Source: Micromussa lordhowensis
Lineage: Eukaryota; Cnidaria; Anthozoa; Scleractinia; Lobophylliidae
DNA: 64,000 bases
Direction of reading: 5' to 3'
Assembly: GCA_964020085.1 (NCBI GenBank)
Contig: OZ026599.1
Span: 31,073,125-31,137,124 of the forward strand
Shown here: piece by piece, positions 48,008 through 59,800 of the stretch
Layout: every line of letters begins with the position of its first letter
Numbering within the stretch: the stretch's first letter is position 1
The notes under the pieces: model-generated
Seen by the model: only the letters and a program-made list of their open reading frames with translations
Database searches by the model: none
Told to the model about the DNA's origin: nothing
Program-made: the position numbers and the translations under genes

Positions 48008-50709
48008 TCTTTATACAGGGAGCTCACTTCACAAAGAGTGATATTCAGTGAGGCCCTGTAAAACAATAGAAAAACAATAGAAAAAATAAAAAAGATCTTA
48101 AATAAATGAACGCGTGATAGCAATAAAAATACAATAAGGTTAAAAATGTCAAAATGTAAGATAGATAATCTAAGATAGATTAATTAGGACACTGTGTTTT
48201 CAACAGTTTCAAAAGAACATTTCTGTGGGTTGTGATTTTTATTTTTAACATGCATTATTGTACCATACGTGGTAAGGTTTAAGTTGAATCATAATAATGT
48301 GTGAATGAACATGAGCTGAAGAAAATACCGAGCTATATGCTTAATAAACCACATGCTTTAAAATGGCTACTGAATCCATTTTTTCGTGCCTTGAAAGTGG
48401 TCCCATTGATGTAATAAAGGCAGCCAAAAGTCTACTTTAAATTGTGTATTAAATTATATAATTTGATGATTTCTGTTAAGGACACATCAACAGCGCATCG
48501 CTCCATGAGAGGTTTACTTCACCCGTCAAAGAAAAAACAAGGTAAGGACTCCTAAACTGATGTCAGACAGTAATGTTTTGGGAAATACCTCGTGACTTGT
48601 TGTCAGTCCCACACCTCTAATAGGCCATTTCTGAGTTGCCTATGGCCTATGTGACTTGTGTCAAAACGTGTCGTTGTGCAAAACATTCATTTGTTCTGCC
48701 TACAGGTTTATTTCCATGTAAATCAAACTAATTTTCACATGAAAGGTTTTCCACAAGAACTTGTTTTTAAAGAGAGGTACAAGGTAATTGGAAATGGCCT
48801 TATTAACACATTTATCTTGAGTCAGGCAAGAGAACATAGGAGGAAATCTCCATCTCCATAGTCCACAAAAGAAATATCTTTTTGTTCCTTCAAATTTCTA
48901 AATATACATGTATGTATCCAATGAAATGGCTAAAAAAGACACAAAAATGTGCGTAAAACATGGTATTTCAAGGCACCAAGTCTTTTCTAAACTCAAAATA
49001 AACATGAATACATTTAGTTTATTTTTTATTTGAAATTTTATTGATAAACTTTTGTCAGTTGTACTACAATGTAAGGTCAACATTTAGTTGGCCAAAGAGC
49101 TCACTGTAAATCCAAATAAAATACTTGGGTTCATAGTCTAGTTGTTTTAATATGTAAAATAGTTATAATGTGTCACAATTTAATTTAGAGTAATTGCAGT
49201 GATGCATCATAAATTACACTGTAGCTCAACACTTAGTGCTGATGATTCTGTTTGCTATTTATTAAAGGTGATAATCTGTAAGGAATACATTAGAATAATA
49301 ACATCACAAATGCTAAATCCTTCACACAATTACTTTCACACATTTGTTTTGAATATATTGTTTACAAATTCATATTAGAAGTAAAAAAATATTAATAAAC
49401 AAAATAAATTGTAAATGAAATTACTTTCCTATAGCAAAATTAAATATGTATGATTTATTGGTAAGGCAAGAACAATTATTTTTAAAAATGTATTGTGTTC
49501 ATTGCTACTTTAAAGAGTTTATGAGTTAAAAAAGGGGAAATAAGGTTATAAAACTGTCTACATAGCATTGTTACTTTTTAAGACTTGAAGAATTGTGGCA
49601 TAATAGAGCTGCTTGAAATGCCACCAAGATATTTTAGAACCTCAGGAAATTCCTGTTGAAGAAAAGTAAAGTTTATGGGTTAATCTTGTCAATTAAACAT
49701 CTGAACTAACATTAAAAACCTATCTCCTCCCCTTCAACCAGTTTCCATCTCAAGGCCAAGTTTCAAAGGTGACTGATAACTTCTCTTCTAGGTTGTCTTA
49801 CTCTTAATCCGCTTACATCTTTCAAATCTTGCACCTCAGACTGTAAGTAATCTTTCTTGAAAAATAAAGTGCTTTAACCCCTGCCAACTTAAAGGGCTAA
49901 ATGCTTAAAATGTGTCAGTAAACGATCTTCCAACTTGCTGGTGATGCTCTGCTCTGTTAGAATAAAAAGCTTTGAATTCTCTCTGTAGAAAAAAATAAAA
50001 TTTTAATTTAATTTAACTGTTACCAGTAATGTACAGTAAAGTGTTCTTTAACACCCCTTTATGTAGTTTACTGGATTTTGGGTGCGACTCAGACAAAATT
50101 GCACCCCTGTTTGATTTATACCTATTTGCATTTTTGTTTTTAGCCATGCAGCCATTCCAGTCTCAGGTTAAATGTAAAATGTGCTATAAGAACCTTTAAC
50201 AGATAATTGAAAATATTGCATTGTAATGTAGTTGGGGGTTAATTGCTGTCCAGTGGCCCAATGTGCCACACAGGCATGATAGACATTAACTAAGTGAGTG
50301 TTTAGCTAACAAGTCTATAATTCTAACCTGTTACGATCGCATATGCTGTTCATAACTTGAATTTGCTCTGTAACATAAAATTAATTTGTAAATGAGTGTC
50401 TAAATAGTGATGGTATAAGTAATAAAAAAAGATTCTTCCCTCATAATTATTTATTTGAATCTGGCATGACAATTTAAAATGTTAAAGTGTTAAGATAGTA
50501 CAAAGTTTTCTTAGGAATAGTTATGAGATTTCTTACAGAATGCAATTTTGTATTCTTAAGGTCGATCGAAGAGTGAACTTGAAGATGAAAAACACAGCAG
50601 TAGCTCAGGTAAGGGATAAAGGAATAACCTACCTTATACACTGTATGTACTTTGTGTTTGAATCCCATTTTTATCAAGCATAGAATTTTGTGACCCTGTT
50701 AAAATATGC

Positions 50710-50755
<46 letters not shown>

Positions 50756-50778
50756 TTGTCGACTGTACCCATATTTGC

Positions 50779-50814
<36 letters not shown>

Positions 50815-53800
50815 GACACTTATAAAGCGCCCTTTCCCATGGGTCCAAAGGCGCTGTTTACAAAGTCAAAGTCAAAAATAGTTTAAAAAATTTTTAAAAT
50901 AGTTAATCAAGTTATAAAACACTGAAATCATTTCATGGATCTAAAAAGCATGTATAAAAAGAGCAGTTTTACATGTAAGCCGTCTTTTAAGCCCTGAAGT
51001 CATAAGCCATTGTTACTGTCCTATATCCTGTGAAATCGATACTGACCACATATGGCTACGATATAAACAACTTCGCGGATTTTATTTGAGACTCTTTCAA
51101 ATAGGGATGACTATGTTGAAGTCAACACTCCAACTCATTATTAAATTTAAGGCCTGATTAATTTTTACTCATAGCTCCTAGTATCAATAATTTGTAAATG
51201 ATAACCAGTCAAAAATAGTTTGTAGCGCTTGTAATAAAAGTTCTCGTATTTCCTTGTAAATGTAATAATATAAATACAAAGGAAATTATGGAATAATATA
51301 AAGATAGATGTGGCCTGCCTAGATTAGCCTAAACTACCTACCGGTTCATCTGTAAAGTCATGTAAATTATTGAAAAAGGAATAAAGTGTTATGATTCAGT
51401 AACACGTGCAGCTTGTTTTGTCTCGCCATGGTATTTTGACTCGACTATGTGTCGCTAAATATTTCCTGTGGCTTGACCAAACTTGCCTGATATGCCACCA
51501 AAGAATACCAAAAAGTTATGGTACAAAAACCAAAAGTTATATGGGAACTTTGTTTAAACACTTCAGGAAGTAGCAGTGTATTAGAAGAAGATGTGCTTAT
51601 TCTTCGGGTTGTTGAAGCCTACTGTACAAGTGCAAGAGCAAGACATACGTTAAACAGTAAGTGTCAAGTACTATCCTTGTAACCATGTTTTTTTTATCTC
51701 AATGTAAGCCTGAGTAACTTCAGGTTTACTCATTGAACGGTCCAGGTGTGAGTTCAAGACAAAACATTTTGAGTTTAGTCATTTCACTGATAGTCAAAAT
51801 TGGTTTGTACTTTACATGTATATGTACTTGAATCCCACTGTACAGATTATTGTTTTTTTTTGTCACAAGTATCGTGTTTCATTGTCATAGATAGGTTATG
51901 TTGTATCTTATGTGAGGTGTGTAGTTTCTTCATTTGAATGCTCAAGCAAGCAAGAACCAAAATCATGCATTCTAAAATGTTGTAACTAGCAAAATTTGGC
52001 TTTTCTCACCTACAACTCAGATTCCATGCGCCCAAGGTGAAATGAACTCAGAGTGTTTTGTTGTGTACCTGTTTGATAAATTGATACATTTGTAGTAAAG
52101 CTCTATGGCTACTGCTGAATTTTTCATGCAGGTACTTTGTTTTGACACTGTTTTGACATAAAGATTTAGAGTACATTTTGCAATAGCTGTCAAAGTTGTG
52201 TGTTCAGTGGGGTTGTTTTCATCACTGTTGCTGGTAATGGCATGGATAGCCTGAATTGATTTCACACTTTTCACTAATACCCTGCTTACTCAGTTATTGA
52301 AAATTGAATTAGTTTTCTATCTTTACATCCTAATGAAAGTGACTTCCTTGTAGAAAGGAAGGGTCTTTTGGTCCACAGTTTAGGGCCTGTTTATGCGGAG
52401 AAAAATGTTCCTTCGTAGGAGGGTCGATCCCCATACCTGGGGAGGGTCATTTTGCTTTGGTCAGCAAGCAGAGGTGTTTTTATAAAGCTGGTTAGTAGAA
52501 AATTAATCTAGAGGAAGGGTGACCCTCTTGCCAGGAAAAACGTCTCTCCTTATAAACAGGCCTAAGTATTCAGAAACGTCATGAATAAAGCTAGTACATG
52601 TAGAGTTACAAATGATGTCAGTAACATCTATACACCATTGGAACTTTTAATATCTTTCTTTTGGAAAATATTTTGTATTAATATTTAACAAATAGATTCC
52701 ATGCTTCCGTGCGTCTGGTAATAGATCATAGGTGACGTCAAAATGTGGTAAACATAACATACATGGTTATTCAAATTCATATATACAAAAATGTACAAAA
52801 ATTCGAAAAGGGAATTAAGAGGTTAATCCTACAAAAAAGTGGTGTGTTACTGATGTTCTTACCACACTTTGATGCAAACAATTGTTAATGACATCATCGA
52901 TGCATCTGCCCTCTAACAGATCATAAGTAAGAACCAATCAAAATGCAAGAATAATGATCATTTGACATATTGTGTAAAGGATAATTCGACAGTTTAAATG
53001 TCTCAAGATGAGCACTGCACGTCCTTAATTTGAGGGTCAATAAGAATAGGTACTGCTGTTGATTCAAAAAGGTATTTAACTTTAGTTGTTATGTAGTCTT
53101 TTATTTCGATTTAACCTCAATGGAAGAGTATTGTTGGTTATTTCCAGCTATTTCAATTTCAGTTAAAAAAAAAAAGGTTAAGTTAGTTTGTTTTCTTAGC
53201 CGAGTATGAAAGTAAAACATTTAGACCTGCTACAGCTTTTGAGCAAGCTCTTCAAAATGAGTGTGATTATGTTGGTTTATTGTTTAGTTGCACCCGGTTT
53301 TGTTACTTCCACTTTTTTTTTCAAATAAGAAATGTTATTGTTCGAGTCCTTGGTGAGTGATCAATACCCAGAGCATTGTAAATTTTACTTCGACATTGCC
53401 ATATTCTGATGTAACTTCAAAAGTTTGATAACAGTGAAAGCCTGTATTGTTTAAAAGTCAGTATAAAAATATTAATGAATATTAAGAAGCAGATGTTGAA
53501 TTATTTCATTAAATCAAAAGTTACCATTTCTTTCTTTTTGTGTAATCCAGCTCTCTGTTAATTGATTTAAATTTTTGTTGTCACAAGTTGTTTTAATTGT
53601 TTATTATTTTGATTAAAAGACCTTTACACACCAACCTATGTACCTGTTGTTGCACTTCATTGTGTGTGTCATGCTTACCTGTTCTTTGTCTTAATTTTTT
53701 TGTAACTGTAAAGTGTTGTTATTTGATTTCGTATCATATATTGGCATCACATTTTAATCCTCTTTGAAACCACATCCACCCTTTTAAAACATTGGCCAGA

Positions 53801-56800
53801 AGTAATTGTTACGGTATTATTGGTGTCAAAGCAGACATGCATTCACGCACTTAATATGTTTGACATAATCTGTCACATCGCTTCATGTTTAAATGTCTAC
53901 CATTGTTAAACCTATTTATGCTAGTGTAAGTGTAAGTCTATTTAGATCGCACTTTAGCTGCTATTGGTACTGCAAAGTCTTTCTGATCATCCATACTGAT
54001 ACCTAAGTTCAAATAAACTTTAACTAGGATGCGTACTTTAAGAGATAAGCCCGCATAGCATTTAATTTCTAGTAGGACATGTAATGAAGGTATAACAAAC
54101 GTCAAATCTTAGAATATGATTTCTGAAGCATTATTTGATTTATCTTGTGCCAGGCTAAATCTATGTTAAGTGTTAATGCCATCTTGTTCAGTAATATTGC
54201 ACTTGACGTTAAGATCCGAATTCTTTTTTTCATGTTTTTTGTATACAAATTAACTATCAATTGTTTGTTAGTTTAAATCACTAACCCTTCCGGACTTAAT
54301 TATTTCACGAATCTAATTGTGCTTACTGTTCACTAATCTAATTTGTGTTAAAACACCTCTTAACCTTGTCAAATCCTTGATGTAATTAATGTGGCTCTAA
54401 CCCCTGTGTGTCTGCAGTTTAAGTCCTCCTATGTGAATTAATTAAAAAACTTAAGGCATTACCTGTATGTAAATATCATTAGGTCCAACTCAGGCATCAT
54501 ATTCTAAGTCTTTGTTATACCTTCATTATGTGTACCTTAGCAGAAGATGCAAATAAACCCAAACCAAATGGGCCTGCTGAAGGCATTCCAAATGACATCC
54601 CTGATGATGAACATGATGGTACTAACCATTCCAGTCGACCTAGAGGCGCCAAGATCTTGGCTCATGGATGCTGCCCGGGACTTGCAAGCAAGAGCAGAAT
54701 GTACACATACTAATTTTTGAATAACCGTGCTCTGAATAAATTTGAATAATTTTTTTAGGCATGTACTGATAATTCCATTCTGTATTATAAGTATTTTTGT
54801 CTAGGAGTATTACTATTTTAGAACCACTACTCAATGTAGTGGTATAAATTTAGGTGATTCGCTGTCAATGTAGAAAAATATTAACAATTCGCTTGTACTT
54901 TTTTATTTTTTGATGGTCACATTGTTTTGGAATGATCTGACGTCCCCAATGTACAGGATGTGTACATGTTCAATGAATTGAGCAACTATTAAGAACATCC
55001 ATGGTATGTTCTGTAGCAGTGTTATTGCATTTTCTTGTATTGTTTTGGAAGTAGGAAAAGTGACATGTTTATTTGGGGTTTTAGCAAATCAAAAAGAGCC
55101 CTCATGCATCACGATAGTAAAGGTATTACTTTTTATTCTGTTAGGTAACGTTTTTATATATTTTTCTTCATTTCCCGCAATCTAAGATGTTACTTTTGAA
55201 TTGAATTTGATTAAAAAATGCAGTGTTACTAAAGAATCCCGAAGACTGAACAAAGTTTAAAAGGCAATTATTTTGAAGATGTTGATTTTTTAAACCAGTA
55301 GTTTAAATTGTTTTTTGTATTTTTAATTCACTCATTGAACTTCTTTTTTTAACTTTGATACATTTTGAGTATAATACTAGCTAGGCCTCAGTTTCAAAAG
55401 GCGAAATCTTAACTGTATATAGAAAGAAGAGGAGGAACAGATAAGACAAGAAACTCCTATGCTATTTATGATTCAAAAGTGACGAAAGACTTGCAATTAA
55501 ATTATTTTAGTCTAGTGGAATGGCTGTGTTTTCGCATTTGTTCTGCTATTGCAACATGAATGAAAGGTGTAGATAATTGTAGCACAGATATTAGTCAAAC
55601 ATTATATAATACTTTTAAGCAATAACCTTGTGTTTTTAGTCGATCTTGGAAGCTGGTCTTCAGGTAGAGTTAAACGAAGTATGACATTTAGAGAGTAACA
55701 CATAAAGGAAGTTTTTTTTTTTATTTTTACCTGGATATTTGTGTTTAAGTGAATATTGTAGTTATATGTTAGAAACAATTTCTAAGAAAATAGCAGCAAC
55801 TATGGGTAGTTACGGATAAAAATTGATCCAAGGGCTTAACGCTCAAAGTAGCTGAGTAAAAAATGCCTTGGGTGCATTTAAAAAACTCAATGAATAGAAT
55901 AAATCAAAAATAAAATTTCTGAAACAAAAATGTCTCCTTAAGTAACTATATCAGAGCAAAGCCTTGTCGGTTCTTTTTTTCAGTGTTTGAAAATTTAAAC
56001 TGATAATGGATTGATTTGACTTTAACAGTTTCAAATTGATTAATCAATACTGCTTTGAACTTTTTAATATTTCAAACGGAGCGATTTAGTCATTTTGACC
56101 GTAGTATTATTGGTAAATGGTAGATTAATGACACTGGCTTTGAAAAACATTTAGACCCAAATATTTGTATATTACCTAGGTTTTGTAGTTTGTCTTAAAT
56201 AACAACAGTAATGGAAATACTTATCCATATCATTGTAGTACAAAATAGGTGGCTTGCAGCAGGCACTAGTTTGTTATCCCATAGTAATGATTTTCTTCGC
56301 TCCAAAACGTGTTTTTTTTTAATTTGTTTAGGATATGCGACAGTGTGTAGTGTAGTCGTGAATATATGCCATTACATCAAAAAGGCAGCAAAAGCAGAAC
56401 ATTGACTCGAGTAAGACTCATCATCAGTATCAATGATATTGCTGTCATACATAACTTAGAACTTGATCTTTACTCATATAGGTAATGATATTATTAGAAA
56501 AGTTATTTAATGATACAGGTTAACTCTGTTATTTCTGGAGGAGCTTTGTCATAACATAAAAAGACTTTGATATGATGTACAAAGCTGACTTGAAAAAGAA
56601 GTGGATAAAGGGATAAGATTAAGATCAATTACCATCTCGTTTCCAGAGCCCACAATCCTTTCAGTTATCACCAAGAATGAAGACTTCTGGATGAGCCAGT
56701 ATTAGTCAGCTGTTACTCGCTCTACATATGTTCAAAAATAATTGTTGAATTTCACTGCATGCGCATAACCAAACTGAAACCAAGATTTTCTGGTTTCAGT

Positions 56801-59800
56801 TTTTGATTTTGTTCAGAGCATCAGTGGTTTGAACACTGCTGACTGACAATGGCGGGCTGTGGGGATGAGATTGTGTGAGTTAGAAATGATGAGCCGTGCA
56901 AGTAGTTCCTTAACACAGGGGTTTATTTTTTGTAGAGTCCAGACTGATCATTTGTAGGGGCCAAAGGTGGCCATGACAGGAATGTACATTTTTTTTTACC
57001 TTATGGTAGTACAGTCAAAACTTTAGGCAGCAGACATTCTAGGGACCACAAGAAATTGTCCGCTTAAGAGAGGTGTCTGGAACCGTGTTAACTGTCTCTG
57101 TTAAAAGAGGCTGCTGCCTCCATGGTGCACACTATTACAGGTTCAACAGCGTTTGAGAGGCTGTTTGTTAAGGGACTGGACTAGTGTTTGGGTCGGAAAA
57201 AATGCGGAATATTGGCGAGAGTCTGGTATAATGCAGAGGTCCACCACAGTTGAAATGAAATACATATCAAACGTCATATTCACGATGTTAATATTTCCAT
57301 TTCAATTGTTATCACAGTCATTTAAGATGATCTTATTTATTGAATATTAATTTATTAGACTATTTCATATTATTTGAATATTGATTACCAGATTCTTGGA
57401 ATGCAACTCAGAATCATCGTAGCAAAATGTGCACCTTATGTAAATGGCGATTGCACTGTATTACAGGTTCAACAGTCAAATGGGAATGTGATTCTCCCAA
57501 TAAATTTGGATTTTCGACTTAAAGCAGGGTTTCATTATCTTGTGATTGTCAATCAGGAGAAAATGGTGTGGGAGTGGTCATGTGGGGATTGCGCATGGGA
57601 GAGTTGCCTGTACAAATCATGTCCGTTGTTATTTGTTAAAGCTGTAAGGCTTGGTAGCTTGTCGGTAAAAATTGGCCCACTGTTAGTTTGCATGTTGCAT
57701 GCATGTTGCATGCGTTGCATTGTGTGTTGTAATTTGGCTAGTTGCATAAGGCATGTATTCTCCAGGTGGCCGCTGAATGTGTGGTCTTTTTTTCAGTGGG
57801 ATTTCTCGTTGTACAAAGGTTGTGCACTTGAGGCATGGTATCTGGCACATGCGTTGTACATTACCATCCTTGTTTGCCATTTTTAAATTGTGACAAATTG
57901 TACCTCTTTTTCACTCACTGAGTAACAGCCAATGTAAACCATTCTCTTTACCTTTCAGGAAAAGAGCAAACTGTTAAAACCATGTTTTGTTTAATTTTTG
58001 AACTCGAAATCATCTTTCAACTTTGAATCAATGCTGTTGAAGGCAAAATGGACATCTGTAGGAGTCAAAATGTGAAATCCAGCGATACTGAACAACCAAT
58101 CCATTCTTATTTCTATGCAAATAGTCATCTGTTTGGAATAGTTGATCTGCCAACATTGTGAGCTAGTTTCATTTCAATTGAGTTATGAACATTGACTGTT
58201 ATCAGTGTCATGCCTTTTAATTCCATTGCATGTTTTGAATACAAACGCTTTCAGCATGCAGACAATCACTCAGTTTCTTTCTAATTTGCCTTACAATATA
58301 GACAAACAAAGGACAGAGGCAATTTCAGGTATTAAAAAACATTTCTTTTTCTCCTTATCTTAAGATGGAGGATGCATCCCCGTGCTCCATGTGAACAATG
58401 TAATGGGAGGAGTGTTTGGGTTTGGAACGTCTGGAGTTTGGGTGTTTATGATAATTGTGTATCAGACACATCCCTCCCTGCCTGTCCATGAAACTGATTC
58501 CCTCAGAAGATGTTTTGAAGATATGAAATGAGTTATTTCAGTTACTCACCAACAACTTAAAATTGAAACAATTCAAAAATTCAAGTTGTGTTTTGGTCAT
58601 TATTGCTTGGAAGTGCCTTTCTCCTTGCATTGCATAAATGCACTATCACAAAAACAAGTTCTTTTTTTGGAGCAGGGGTCTTTGTGTGGGAACAAATCAT
58701 TTTGTTTACTCTTATGTGTTGTTGCGATGGTAAGGATCACTACAAAACATTATTCTGGGTCATGGGAAATTAGCAAAAGTGTCATTAATTGTCCTAATAT
58801 TGTCTTTCAAAAGCCCCTTTGTGGGAAAGATAATTTATGTAATGTAGTTAATACATTGTGCCTGTAGTTACTTGATATTTGTTCGCAATATGTGGCAAGT
58901 ATTGTTTGTACTATCTATTAGTTAACTTTTAATTTAACATTCATTTAATTTTCTTGAAAGGAACATTGTAGGAAACATAGCAAAAATCAATCAATTTTCC
59001 TTTAACTTTTTCTGTTAATCTCTTTACGCCTAATGTTCCTTGTCACTGTGATACATGCATTAGTGTTTGTGAAAGTCACAATAGGAGTTAGTCTTAACAA
59101 TAAATAAAATCTGCCGTAATATGGTTTTTAATTAATGTATTTCATTATGATTGCTGATTGAGATACCTCTTGTGATACTAAATTATTGAGAAATAACTGT
59201 TTAAACAATTGTAATATAGATAATAGACAAACACATTTCATGTACAGTAATTGTTTCAGCTTTGTAAAAAAAACGGTTGTTATTTAATAGAGTCACAATA
59301 AAGATATATATTTTTTTAATTTATTTTTAAAACATGATTTACTATTAAGAATTCATCTAAAAATGTAAAGAGCTAGTTTGGTATAAATCATTAACTTCAT
59401 CTGAGTAAAGCAGTAACTACTAGGTACTCCTATATTTCCCTGAAAAGCAATGACTTGTTTCAATGTCGGTGACATATTTAAAATACTTAGTGATAAATAA
59501 GGTTTTGGTACATGGCACCATAAAGTTTATTTTAAAGTCATCAAGTAGATTGTAAATTGCATCGTAAGATTTACTTCAAGTCTAAGTTTTAAAATTCAGT
59601 CTACTTAAATAACTGTGTTCAAAGTTCAAATTTTGCAGTAAACTGTATACACTTTACGTACATGTGCTGATCAACAAAAAGCTTCTAAAAGATATCATAA
59701 ACGCATGTAGCTTTATAACAGTTATTTAATTTATTCTAAATTATAAATTTTCTGACATTTAAATTTTCGCTATCTTGCCTGTTTGCATGCTTAAGACCAG

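Noticed and set aside
57374..57886. 170-codon open frame (+)
   Set aside because: No ATG start at its beginning, unusual Cys/Trp-rich composition, repeated gcatgttgcat words, no recognisable domain; sits in a PIX intron.
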